Positions 22,270-33,287 of a DNA stretch of 64,000 bases are shown here, one piece after another; within the stretch, counting starts at the first letter, position 1, and every line of letters begins with the position of its first letter. The notes beneath the pieces are model-generated. The model ran no database searches, was not told the origin of the DNA, and was given only the letters and a program-made list of their open reading frames with translations. Both the position numbers and the translations under genes were made by a program. Source of the stretch: Cocos nucifera (taxonomy: Eukaryota > Streptophyta > Magnoliopsida > Arecales > Arecaceae); contig QRFJ01002297.1 of NCBI GenBank assembly GCA_006176705.1, positions 160,817 to 224,816 of the forward strand. Reading direction: 5' to 3'.

Positions 22270-22750
22270 TAGGGAGAATCTGGAAGGAGTTCGCCTGTTG
22301 GATGAATCCGAAAGAAATTCGCCTATTAGGGGAGTCCGAAAGGAGTTTGGTTGTTGAAGTTCGAAAGGAGTTCACTTATTGGAGGAGTTTGGAAGGAGTT
22401 CGGCTATTGAAGAAATTCAAAAGGAGTTCGTCTATTGGAGTCTGGAAGGAGTTCGACTGCTAGAGGAGTTCACCTATTAGGAGAATCCGAAAGGAGTTCA
22501 CCTATTGGAGTCTGGAAGGAGTTTAGCTGCTAGAGAAGTTTGCCTATTGGGGGAATCCGAAAGGAGTTCGCTTGTTGGAGTCCAGAAGGAGTTCGACTGC
22601 TAGAGGGGTTCGATCGTTGGGGGAATTCGAAAGGTGTTTGCCTGTTGGAGTCTGGAAGGAGTTCGGCTGCTAGAGGGATTTGACCATTAGGGAAATTTGG
22701 AAGGAGTTCACTTATTGGAGTCTGGAAGGAGTTTGGCTGCTAAAGGGGTT
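22270..22750. repeat. 25-28-bp tandem array in the Z 3' LTR
   Basis: About 16-18 imperfect units built on ggaaggagttcgcctgttgg followed by agtcc. Unit length varies through the loss or gain of a short ggagga step. The matching array in the 5' LTR (33900-34330) is shorter. Confidence 0.85.
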
Positions 22751-23057
22751 CGACCGTTGGAGGGAGATCGGTCGAACGAGATGCATAAGTGCTGGAAACT
22801 TGGCTGGTTCTTTGGGACGGTATTGACTATTCAAGCTTGCCTAGAGAAGAAATCTACGACATCTTATCAAATCCAAAATGGATCTTCGGGGTCAATCAGA
22901 TTCTTTGGCTACAGTGTTAGAGGTTGGCCATTCCAGAATGATTCAGAGCTTGAATATTCCTGTGGGTTGAGGTTCAGTTTCTATAACTGCAACCAAACAA
23001 AACTGATTTAGTTGGAATCTTAGCTGAACTTCGGTAGGCATAGATTTATCCCCAACA

Positions 23058-23078
23058 CTAGTCCTCCTACTCCTGAGT
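23058..23078 (-). other. Polypurine tract of Z
   Basis: Minus strand reads CTCAGGAGTAGGAGGACTAG directly before the 3' LTR; the purine-rich core AGGAGTAGGAGGA is the likely plus-strand primer. Confidence 0.7.
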
Positions 23079-23688
23079 ACAAAGTTTGAAGGATAGAAGT
23101 AAGATGGAGATTGTCAAATTTCAAAGAATTTTTTGGTCCTGCTGGATTTTCCACTTCTAGGTGGGATGGGATGTTTTGGCTTTTATTGGGCTAGAGTTGG
23201 AGCTTCGTATATGCATGATGATCCGAAGAGACATTTTTCGAATTCTCCACTAGAAGTCTACTCGAAGTACATCGCCATTAAGGGTCTATCCATTGGAAGC
23301 TTTATGCTATGATGAGTGGGACACGCATCAATCAGAGATCGACTGAGGAAATCTGCAATCATAACTGCTCTAGGGCTCCAAGGGTTACTTATGCCTGCCC
23401 TCCTCCTCTGAGTCCCTACTTCTAAAATCTTCCTTTTCTTCCTTTCATTTCCTTCTTCGTCCCAAGCAAGAGCCCAAGCTGCTTCCTTTGGTTTTTGGCG
23501 TACCTCCCTTCGGTTCTTGCTCCATTCGCCATCTTCTTGTTCTTCTCAACTAATTTAGGTCAACTTTCCGACACTTTTCAGATTATCTCTACATTCTTAC
23601 TTTCTCATTCTTTCTATTCTTGTCGAAGCTTGAACATTTCTTTTTTTTTGATTTTTTGGGTAATTTATTGATTTTACCTTGATCCAAA
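23079..23688 (+). other. Upstream region of the antisense ORF of Z
   Basis: About 600 bp between the purine tract and the antisense ATG. No domain. From about 23395 it is a pyrimidine-rich stretch that would suit a 5' untranslated leader for a plus-strand transcript. No clear TATA box seen. Confidence 0.4.
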
Positions 23689-26454
23689 TGTCGAGTGAGG
23701 GATCTTGGTCAACTTATTCTGAGAGTCCATCCCCTTTAAGCTTGATGAACTCGCCTCCTAAGGAGATCGAACCCTTAGGATCGGTCCATCCTTTTGTGCG
23801 TACGACCATTTCTTATAGACTTCGGCCTAACGACCTTTTCATAGCTAGGATTTGGTTTGGAATTCCTCCTAAGTACGAGCTTGAACTCCCTGGGCCTGAT
23901 AACCAAGCCTGCTCACCCCTTCTCGATCAAATCGATCAGTACGTCGAAACCTTTCATGCCGGGCTTAGGTTACCTTTACCTTTTTTCATAGCTAACTTAT
24001 TTAGGTTTCTTAATATTTTTTTTATTGCCATGGCATCAAACTCCTTTAGATTTATCATAGGATTCCTCTTCTTGTGCACCATGGTAGGCATCTAACCTAC
24101 CATTTTTTTATTCCACAATTCATTTACCTTTAAACATCACCCCGCTACTAAGCATTGATGGAATGTGTCTCCATAATTTGGGAGGAAGGAACTACTTAAA
24201 GGTGCCTCTTTCTCCGTTCACGGTTGGAAGAAGAAGTTCTTGTTTGTTTTCCATCCCACCCTAGAACTAGGGCTACCTCCATGGGGCGAGGTAATGGAAT
24301 CGGTTCGCTGAGCTCCTAGGCTAGAAAATGAAGATTGGAGCTTGACTGATAAGCTAAAGTCCTTTGACGCTCCACCAATCCCTAGACTCTTGGATGAGCA
24401 AATCTTGTTCAATTTCGACCTCAGTCCTCTTAACACAATAGGTAGTTTGTAATATTCAACTGGCTGGATGGTATTTATTTTTCTGATCTTCCAATTTTGT
24501 CTTTGCAGAAATGACCCTCAAGGAATGAAACCACTTGATGAAGGAGGTTCGGATCCTTAAAAAGAAGGATGGTTCTTCTAGCGAACCATAGAAGAAGGCC
24601 CAGACTGGAGAGTCAAGCTAGGCTACATCAGTTTGGTCCGTGCAAGCTCTTGAACCTGCTGCTACCATGCCGAGCCTGGCCCTATCTAATGAGGCTGTCC
24701 CTCTTACTCTAGTTCGACAAGAGGAAGCTGTGGAGAAGAAGAAGAAGAGGGTCATCGGCAAGAAGGTCGGGTGGAAGGCTAAGTGCTTTGAAGGAGGGGA
24801 CCTTAGTCAAGAACAGGGTTCCTTGGATGATCAAGAGATCATCCAGGCACTGATGGAGGGGAGAGTCTTTCCCCATATTGTTGAAAGGATGTGCCAGAAG
24901 GATGATGTCGAGAGGTTAAACGAGTCATTTGCTACCTTTCTGGAGGTAAGTGGTTCCTTCTGATTTTGACTTCATGCCCATTAAGCTTTGGAACTGGGAT
25001 CTTTTATGATTATGATTTGTTATATATTTTGCAGCTGGGACACTACCTTTTTGCCCACTCTGAAGTAGCAAGCCAAAAATGGATCGAAGCTTCTAGAGCC
25101 TTGGAAGAAGATCGCACAGAAGCTAAGAAGGCCTGGGTCGAGGTCAACGTTCTAAAGGTCGCCTTGGAGACCCATTCGTCTGAAGTCGAATGTCTTCAGA
25201 ATGAACTAAGAGAGGAGCGAGGTGTGATGGCAAAGCTGAGGGCCGAGCTAGCCCTGAAAAAGGAGGAGAAAAGGAAGGTGCAAGAGGAGGTTAGCGTTGC
25301 CATGGAAAGGGCTGTGTAGAACTTCAAGTCCTCCAAGGATATGGAGGAAATCAAAATAGACTTTGCCCAAGAAGACTTCTTGGAAGGATTCTAGGTCTGC
25401 ATGGGATGAGTCATCGAGAATTTTCCCAACATCGATCTGTATCTCCTCCTAGAAGAGCCAGAGGATAGAGCCGATCCTTCAAGCGTCGATGCCGAGGTCG
25501 CTCCTGAATCTGCAGGTGCAGTGTTCAAGCCTGCCTAAGGGTCGGAGCCGGTCGGGAATGTTCCGACCTCTCCAGTGGCTGAGCCACCTGAGGTCTAAAC
25601 TTTTAACATCTATATACCCTCTTTTTTCTTTTTTTTTTTTGGTGTATCAAACATATTTCAAGTAATGGGAGCAAATCCTTCTTTTTCTTTATACTTTGTA
25701 TTGAATGTGATATAGAACATCTCTATCGATTAGGGCCATGACCTCCTTTCTCTGGTTGATGTCGACCACTTACCTCAGGGGGTTTTGTTCAAGCCTTTGA
25801 TAAAGGGTTTGAAGAAGGAGGTCCACCAATTGAGAAAAAGATTGAAGAGAGTTGAGGCCAACCTTCTGACCTCTCAAAAAAATGCTGCGGAGGTGACTAA
25901 GGAAGTCACTCGCCTCCGAAGTTTACACATGAAGGACTCGGTGAGCTTTAGCATTCGAAAAGAAAATTTGGAAGAGTGCAAGCAAAAAGTCTTGGGTGCT
26001 CATAGCGAAGATCGGCTCTCTAGGAGTTGATCTCAAGAAGGCGGAAGAGAAGATTCATTGCTTGGAAGAAAGTTCACCGTGGTCCACCGACGAAGCTCAG
26101 CATGACTGAAACTGGTCGAAGAAGTTCTCCCCACTTCAGAAGCAGCTACAGAATGCTGAATATCGGCACAATGATTATTGGATGACTTGGGCAGGGGAGA
26201 TGTCCAAGCATGAAGGTGAGCTAAAGGCTGCTAGGGATGAGACGACCTATTTTCGAAAGAAATTTTATAGCATTCAGCATGCTGGATCAAGCAGCGAACC
26301 TGAGGAGCTCATCTTTCTAAGAAGGACTATCGGTGAACTCTCGAAGGCTGTTGGGGTGGAGAAAACTGAAGTTCAACAATTGAAGCTCCAGTTGACCTGG
26401 GAGTGTCAAGCCGTCAAGGACACTGAAGTTGAATCTGAGGTTTTAAGGAAGTAG
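23689..26454 (+). pseudogene. Antisense ORF of Z, 'putative gypsy type transposon' protein, with introns
   Basis: Coded opposite to gag-pol. ATG at 23689 (MSSEGSWSTYSESPSPLSL). Residues about 85-135 (LELPGPDNQ, YVETFHAGLRLPLPFF, SFRFIIGFLFLC) resemble the plant domain called putative gypsy type transposon (Pfam Transposase_28). After 24095 stops and shifts appear. Splice-like junctions fit an intron at 24442-24508 and a clean one at 24946-25034 (GTAAGT...TTTTGCAG) that joins FATFLE to LGHYLFAHSE in frame. The rest (25035-25320, 25785-26454) is long coiled coil rich in Lys and Glu. A third intron at about 25593-25778 is possible. Its function is unknown. Stops at 25317-25319, 26028-26030 and elsewhere show it is broken. 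Confidence 0.7.
24946..25034 (+). other. Intron in the antisense ORF of Z
   Basis: 89 bp, starts GTAAGTGG and ends ATATTTTGCAG, both good plant splice signals. Removal keeps the frame (GAG then CTG) and restores a continuous protein across the join. Confidence 0.65.
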
Positions 26455-27085
26455 CGATGAGATCTCGAGGCTAAATTTGAATACTCCAATAGGATGTACA
26501 TCGATGGTCTATACAAGAAGGAGCTAGAGGAAGAAATTTTCAAACTAAAAGAAGCTTTGGTGATGGCTGGAGCCAATAGCCTAAAGTCTGAAGAGCTCGG
26601 ATCGCCTAGGACTTCACCTCTTTTTTTTCTTAATGTAATTGATTTCACTAATCTTTATCTTATCTGCAATGCATTTGCTTTTTCGCACAATTGACCTTTG
26701 CCGACCTCTATCTTGCTTATAGTGTGCCCACTATAATTGATCTTATTAACTTTTATTGGTAACGAATTTAACTTCACAATAAAATAGTACCTTTTTTATT
26801 GTCATCTCTTATGGATTTGATTCTGGATACCTCATTTTTCTTTCATTTCTAACGAGATGCTTGTTGTGGACATCGGGTCAAGGGTTCATTCGATGGATTA
26901 GGATGGAATTTTTCCTTTAGCATTTGGTGCGATCATAGGGGAATGTGCTCATCAATCGTTAGTAAGGCCTTGACCTTTTCCTCATTTTAAATCAGCATGT
27001 TCTTGACCTTCCACCCCTTGTATGATCATAAAGGTTCATCGGATCCATCAATGGATTCTCATCTTGGCTTAATGAGGCCTTTGAC
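26455..27085. other. Spacer between antisense ORF and tandem array
   Basis: The first 180 bp still code coiled-coil-like sequence in another frame (26494-26620), so the ORF once ran further. The rest is non-coding. Parts of 26870-27080 look like degenerate copies of the array unit that follows. Confidence 0.5.
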
Positions 27086-27698
27086 TTTGCTCATGTTAGG
27101 ACGAGATTCTTCTCCTATTCCTAATGGGCTACAGGAGCACATTAGGGCCATCGGTTGGGCCTCTCCCATCATCATATTTCAGTTCAATGAGATCTTCAAC
27201 CTTGCTCATGTTAGGATGAGGTTCTCCTCCTATTCTTAATGGACTGTAGAAGCACACTAAGGCCGTTGGTAGGGCCTCCCCTCATCTCATCTTAGTTCAA
27301 TGAGGCCTTCGACCTTACTCATGTTAGGATGAGGTTTCTCCTCCTATTCCTAATGAGCTGTAGGGGCACATTGGGGCCGTTGGTAGGGCCTCTCCCCTCA
27401 TCTCATCTTGGTTGACCTTACTCATGTTAGGACGAGATTCTCCTCCTATTCCTAACGGACTGTAGGGGCACATTAGGGCCGTTGTTTGGACCTCTTCCCT
27501 TATCTCATCTTAGTTCAACAAGGCCTTCGATCTTGCTCACATTATGGTGAGGTTCTCCTCCTATTCCTAATGGGCTATAGAAGCACATTAGGACCATTAG
27601 TAGGGCCTCTTCCCTCATCTCATTTAGTTCAACGAAGCCTTCGACCTTGCTCATGTTAGGATGAGGTTCTCCTCTTGTTCCTAACGTACCATTTTTGG
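27086..27698. repeat. 115-bp tandem array in Z
   Basis: Five full units and one partial: 27086-27200, 27201-27313, 27314-27416, 27417-27531, 27532-27645, 27646-27698. Lengths are 103-115 bp. Each starts cttgctcatgttaggatgag, then ctcctcctattcctaa, and ends with ttcaatgaggccttcgac. It lies between the convergent 3' ends of pol and the antisense ORF. Confidence 0.9.
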
Positions 27699-27769
27699 TT
27701 GCTTCAGCATTGTCATTACACAATCTTTATGCCAAGAAGTAATGATGTTAAAATAGAAAGAACTTTATT

Positions 27770-28925
27770 AAAGAAAAGTTACTAGTAGTACATTCTTAAG
27801 TTTTCTAAATTTCGAGGTCGTGGGAGTGTCGCCCCTCCAAGCTCCTTCAAGTGGTAAGTTTTGGGTCGGATGACCTCTTCCACTCTATATGGACCTTTTC
27901 AATTCAGGGCAAGTTTTCCTTACTTTCGAGGCTTCGAAATAGATGCTTGTCAGAGCACCAAGTCCCCTACCCTAAATACTTTGCTTTTTACTCTAGAGTT
28001 ATAGTATCTGGCTATTCTTCGTCTATAGGCTACCATCCAAACTTGGGCATCTTCTCTCTTTTCTTCCAATAGATCGAGATTGACTCTGAGGTCCTGTGAG
28101 TTACGATACTCATTGAAGGCCACGACCCATGTTGATGGAAGTTTAAGCTCAATCGGGATGACTGTCTCCTTCCCAAAGGCTAGGACGAACGGTATTTTCC
28201 TAGTTGGGAGCCTATGAGTAGTTCGGTACACTCAAAGAATATGGTAGAGTTTGTCCACCCAAGTTCTCCTTTCTCTTTCAAGCCTTGCCTTGATGCCCTA
28301 TAGTAAAATTCTGTTGGTCACCTCTACTTCACCATTTGCTTGCAGATGGGCCACTAATGTGAAGTGATGGAAAATATTTAGATCTTCACAAAACTTAGTG
28401 AACCTCATCCTAATAAACTATCACCTGTTATCTATTATGAGAGTTTGGGGTAGACCAAATTGGCAGAAGATTGACTTCCAAACAAAGTTTTGTACCTTAG
28501 CCTCAGTAATTTTTACTAGTGGTTCAGCTTCGATCCATTTGGTGAAGTAGTCGATCGCAATCAGGAGGAACTTCCATTGTTTAGATGCCATTAGAAAAGG
28601 ACCAAGTATATCCATTTTCCACTATGCAAATGGCCAAGGTGTGCTTAGTGGAGTAAGCTCGGAGGCCGGCTGTCTTTGTATGTTCGTATTTCTCTGATGG
28701 TGGTCATATTTTTTGACATACTCTATAGAGTCGTGGTACAAGATCGGTTAATAGTATCCTTGTCGAAGTAGTCTTTGTAATAGGGATCTGGCACCGACAT
28801 AACTTCCATAAATTTTTTTGTGCACTTTCCACAATGCGAAGTCGGCCTCTGAAGGTTGGAGACATCTTAAAAGCGGTAGCGAATACAATCTTTTATACAG
28901 CTTGCCCTCATACAAAATATATCGG
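27770..28925 (-). pseudogene. Integrase of Z
   Basis: Minus-strand order: zinc-binding region (about 28640-28920, with YEGKLYKRLYSLPLLRCL), catalytic core start MDILGPFLMASKQWKFLLIA (28421-28615, holding the first Asp and a second near LIIDN), and C-terminal part (27950-28231, IARYYNSRVKSKVFRVGDLV) ending in a chromodomain-less tail near 27780. It would insert the DNA copy. The segments are in different frames with stops between them, so it is inactive. Confidence 0.85.
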
Positions 28926-28930
28926 AAGGC

Positions 28931-29560
28931 TTAATTCCTAAGTTTTTGAGCTTCTTTCAGATCATGAGGAAGAACTCCCTCTTTGAGATAGGCAACTAAT
29001 GGGTCAATCCAGCTTGGCTCATGCTCCATCTGCATAACAAGCTGTGATTCTTCTAAGCTTGGACATTTTAGAGTTTCAAAAAATACTTCTTTGGATAGTT
29101 CGGCTGGGGCTAAAGTGGCCAATTTAGAGAGGAGGTCAGCTCTTATTTTTTCTATCCTCAAAATCTGTTGAATGCTAAAACTATCGAACGCCAGAGTCAA
29201 ATCCTTTACTTTCTCAAGGTATTTCATCATACTTTTCTCCCATGCTTCATAGTTGTCACTAACTTGGCCGACCACTAATTAGGAATCACTGTAGACTTGA
29301 AGCCGATCTACTTTTAACTCTCTTGCTATTTTTAACCCGACGATCAGTGCTTCATATTGGCTATTTGTAGGAAATTTGAGACGTAGCGCATATTTGGCGA
29401 CGACTCCCTCAGACTTGACTAAGACCAACCTCATGCCTGCTCCAACGGCGTTGGATGAACCATCCACGTATAGGGCCTAAAAATCTTTGAAAAGATCAAC
29501 ACTCTCTTCGGGGAGGCTTGATTGCAGCCATGAGTGTTGGTCTTATTCTGTTCAAGCTTC
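28931..29560 (-). pseudogene. Second RNase H domain and tail of Z
   Basis: 29279-29467 reads MDGSSNAVGAGMRLVLVKSE and then SQYEALIVGLKIARELKVDR, the RVT_3-type (plant/archaeal-like) RNase H seen in Tat elements in addition to the usual one. Its first Asp and Glu are present. The following frame (28931-29275) continues to the integrase with QILRIEKIRADLLSKLATLA. A stop at 29279 splits the two. The likely job is removal of RNA from the RNA:DNA hybrid. Confidence 0.8.
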
Positions 29561-29589
29561 GCTTCATCTAGAATGGTATATTCTACTAC

Positions 29590-30125
29590 AAAATATGTTA
29601 ATATCTGAGCTTTGATCGATTGTCGGGGTCAATAATTATTGTCAAATTTTGTGAGCTCGATTGCCCATTTTGCGATTCTTCTAAAAGCATCATTCGATGA
29701 AGGACTACTTTTATTGGTTGATCCATGAGGACTATTATAGTGTGCCCCTGAATGTAAGGCCAGAGTCTCCTGACAATAATTAGAAGAGAGTAAGTCAATT
29801 TTTCTAACTTAGAGTACCTGATCTCTGCATCCCTCAGGACCCGGCTTACGTAGTAGACTGATCCCTATATTTTTGCTTCCTTCTTGATCAGGACTGCTGC
29901 CAAGGCCACTAGGAAGATTGCTAGGTACAAGAATAATTCTTCTCTGGGTTTAGGCTTTGCCAGTAGTGGGAGTGAGCCAAGGTAGTTTTTGAGCTCCTTA
30001 AATGTCCATTGGCACTCCATCGTCTAGGAAAAGTTCTTTGGTTGCTTGAGAACTTGGAAGAAGAGCATGCATTGCTCGATCGATCTCGAGATGAAGCGAT
30101 TTAGGGATGCCACTTTTTCAATCAG
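29590..30125 (-). pseudogene. First RNase H domain of Z
   Basis: Reads ELFLYLAIFLVALAAVLIKK, then VYYVSRVLRDAEIRYSKLEK, then GHTIIVLMDQPIKVVL, the RT-linked RNase H of gypsy elements. The first catalytic Asp of the family (usually LYLAVSD or similar) seems to be lost. Contains stops. Confidence 0.75.
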
Positions 30126-30990
30126 GTGCTGAATTTCTTTGATTATTTTTGGAGCAGTCATCTCCTGAATAGCTTGAATTTTTCTAGATTTGCTTTAATT
30201 CCATGCCTTGACACCATAAATCCTAGAAATTTTCCTAAGGTCACACCGAAAGTGCACTTGATTGGGTTTAGCTTCATCTTGTACTTCTTGAGTGCACTGA
30301 AGGTCTCTTCGAGGTCAGCAATGTGGTTTATTGAAGCTCGGCTTTTGACGAGCATGTCATCCACATACACCTCCATGTTGCGATCGATCTACTCCTTAAA
30401 GATCTTGTTGATCAGGTGCTGGTACATTGTTCCTACATTTTTGAGTCTAAAAGGCATAACCCTATAACAGTAAAGACCACGGTCAGTAACAAAAGTAGTT
30501 TTCTTCTCATCCTCTGATGCCATCCATATTTGGTTATAGCCAAAAAAGGCATCCATGAAGGTGAGAAGCTCGTGGCCCAAGGTTGCATCTACCAGTTGAT
30601 CAATCCTGGGTAGAGGGTAGCTATCTTCTGGATAGGCTTTGTTCAACTTTTTGAAGTCTGTACACATCCTCCACATTCCATTTGCCTTTTTGATGAGAGC
30701 CACATTTGAGACCCAGCTCGAGTAGTTAATTTTCCAAATGAATCTAGCTTTGAGGAGCTTGCCTACTTCTTCTGTAATTACTTTCTACCTCTTTGGGGCA
30801 TGGTTGCACATCTTCTCTTTTACTGATTGATACTTAGGATCAATGGCTAGCCGATGTTCAATGACCTCAGCATCAGTTTCTAGCATATTCACTGGAACCT
30901 AGATGCACGTTCTTCCTGAGGAAGGTGACGAGTCACTTCCGAACCTCGTCCTGCAAGTTGGAGCCGATCTGCACAATGTGCTCTGTGCTC
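30126..30990 (-). pseudogene. Reverse transcriptase of Z
   Basis: 30389-30703 has MALIKKANGMWRMCTDFKKL, YPLPRIDQLVDATLGHELLT and GLYCYRVMPFRLKNVGTMYQ, the fingers and palm of a gypsy RT. 30158-30376 has the catalytic YVDDMLVKS and later LGFMVSRHGIKANLEK. A stop near 30386 separates the two. It would copy element RNA into DNA. Upstream, 30706-30990 reads as the broken start of the domain. Confidence 0.9.
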
Positions 30991-30999
30991 CCATCGTTT

Positions 31000-31740
31000 A
31001 AGGGCACAGATATGAGGTCCTCTATAGGCTCGCCCCGCTCCTTGTAAGGTCATCACGGACATCCAATCCATCAACAGGACAAAGGTCGGGCTGGATGTTT
31101 TTTTGTGGGGCAATGGAGTAACAACGTCTTGCCAATGCCTGGTCTCTCATGATCTCTCCAATTCTATAGCTCGTTGAAAACTTCACCTTTAGATGATAAG
31201 TTGATACCACTGCTCGAAGCGTATTCAAACCAGGTCAACCAAAATAGCATTATAGGTAGATGGAGCCTTTATGATTAGAAAATCGACTAGTGCCTTAACC
31301 AACTTTGGGTGTTGCCCTACAGTCATAGTCAAAGTTATTATACCCTTAACTGGCACGGCATCGCTAGTGAAGCTTACCAACGGAGAGTTCATAGGTCCCA
31401 AGTGGTTATTGAGTAAGGACATTTTTGAGAAAGCATCATAAAATAAAACATCAGTAGAGCTTCCATTATCTACCAAAACACGGTGCACATCATAGTCGGC
31501 AATGTTTAAAGGGATTACAACCACGTCATTATGCAGAAACTGGGCTCCTTGAGCATCCTTATCGATGAAAGCGATGGGCTCTTCAGTTCTCCGCCTCTTC
31601 CTGGGCTTGGTTGACCTACTAGCCTCCCCTCGCCGAAGTTCCCTAGAGATGGTGTTGATGATGCCAAGGGATGGCCGATCCGCCAGCTGCTCCTCTCTTT
31701 GTGATTCTGATTGCGACAATGCCCTTAGCTGATCTTTCCA
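31000..31740 (-). pseudogene. Protease of Z
   Basis: 31225-31719 has RVLVDNGSSTDVLFYDAFSK, with DNGSS at the active site as in many Tat elements, then LKALVDFLIIKAPSTYNAIL-like sequence. The frame continues after a stop as STYHLKVKFSTSYRIGEIMR (31022-31228). It should cleave gag-pol. It is cut by stops at 31225 and about 31022. Confidence 0.8.
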
Positions 31741-33176
31741 TTCTTTATACCAAAATCGATTGAGTCGACCTCATCTAATGAGCTCCTCGATCTCATTTTA
31801 GAGTTGAATACATTCTTTAGTATCATGATCATGGTCATGATGATAGAGACAGAACTTGTTTGGATTGCGTCTGTCGGGATGGAAGTGCATCCTTTTGGGC
31901 CTCGACAGCTGCTCCTTAATCTTCATCAGCACTTACATTTTTGGAGCATTAATGGGGGCATAATTATGAAACCTTCAGAGGGGGCAACCCCACCATGCCC
32001 TTTTGTCGGAGCTTCCCTACTTCTAAGCCCAGAAAAGAGTTTGGGCTCGCTTGCACTCAGGGAGAGTTCGAAAGTGTGATCGAGCTTCACTCGACTTTCC
32101 TTCCTCAGCAGACCCGCCTGGCTCACTGATTTATCGCACTCCAATGGCTTCATTGTCCTTGGCCTTGAAGGCCTCTTTCACTCAGACATATCCTTCAGCT
32201 TGAGCTAGCATATCAATAAAATATTTGGGATACTTCTCTAGGAAGAATAGTAGATTATTCTTCTGAAGGCCGCTCTTTAGCGCAGCCATCACAATAAATT
32301 GATCTAGGTTTCAAACCTCTAGCGCGGTGACATTGAATCGATTAACAAAAGCTCAGATGGATTCTCCCTCCTGTTGCTTGATGTTGATGAGGGATTTTGA
32401 GTCCCACCTGGGACGTCGGCTACTAACAAATTGAGCCACAAACTAATGGCTCATCTGGTCAAAAGAGAAGATGGTATTTAGCTTGAGGGTCGAGTATCTG
32501 TTCTTGGTGGCTCCCTTTAGGGTGGATGAGAAGGCTTGGTAGCGAATGATGTTTGGTGTGCCATGAAGCAGCATCATCATTCGAAAGACCTTCAGATGAT
32601 CAACCAAATTGGAGGTCCCATCGTAGCTCTTGAATTGAAAGAGCTTGAAGTTCGGGGGGATCGGTTCTTGCATGATGCACTGAGAGAAAGAAAGATCGGT
32701 ACAGATATCACTACCATAAGAGGGGGGAGTATGGTGGAGTTCTTCGATCTGCTAGTTCATCTCTTATAGTTTTCGATCCAAATTCTCTCGATCATGAATT
32801 TCTAAGGTCTTTTGGCTGGATGGGGGTAAAGTTCCCTAGGGGTAGAGTCATAATCAGAGCAGGGGCTCTCAGCTCTCTACTTCTCCTTTTCAGAGCACAC
32901 CAATCGGCTAGCCTAAGTCGGCCATCCCTAGATCAGATCATGAAGCTCTGGAGAAGCCTTCTTCGATCGAAATGGCATTGGAGTCTGCCGCTGCATGGCC
33001 TACACCACCTTCGTGAGATCGCAAACCTGCTGGACTAGCAGGTTGAGCTGCTCCCCATCCATCATGGCTGTAGGTGGAGCTTGAGTTGCTGAAACTGAAG
33101 TGGAAGCAAATAGATCTGGATGGGATCTAGCTGCAGAGGTCATTGACCATCAGGTTGAAACTTTTTTGGAAGGCAT
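31741..33176 (-). pseudogene. gag of Z
   Basis: Starts with ATG at 33176 (MPSKKVST), about 90 bp inside the PBS. Next comes MMDGEQLNLLVQQVCDLTKV, then the retrotrans_gag domain at 32443-32673 (QAFSSTLKGATKNRYSTLKL, an altered form of the usual GAA..WF motif), and finally the zinc-binding KFCLYHHDHDHDTKECIQL (CX2HX4HX4C) near 31800-31850. The same order occurs in fragment T on the plus strand. Stops occur early (residue 9) and often. Confidence 0.85.
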
Positions 33177-33262
33177 TTTTTTTTGGGAAGGACTCTAAAG
33201 AAGAAGAAGAGAGATCGCTGCTGAGCACTCCTTTAAGAACAAGGGAACCTCAAGAATAGAGG

Positions 33263-33280
33263 ATCCTTCCTCTAGCGCCA
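33263..33280 (-). other. Primer-binding site of Z
   Basis: Minus strand reads TGGCGCTAGAGGAAGGATCC, seven bases from the LTR end. I cannot name the tRNA with certainty. Confidence 0.7.
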
Positions 33281-33287
33281 ATCTTGT

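Larger units (their letters stand above)
21659..23057 (-). repeat. 3' LTR of Z
   Basis: 1,399 bp; TG at 21659, CA at 23056-23057. Contains a TATA-like box (21889-21897) and a GC-richer tandem array (22270-22750). It is 69 bp longer than its partner, mostly because the array differs. The plus-strand ORF at 22697-23011 lies across the array and LTR end and has no domain. Confidence 0.9.

Noticed and set aside
22270..22750. CRISPR-like array
   Set aside because: Units are head-to-tail with no unique spacers, and the setting is a plant retrotransposon LTR.
22697..23011. 104-codon plus-strand ORF
   Set aside because: Spans the LTR tandem array and LTR end of Z; not open in the other LTR and no domain.
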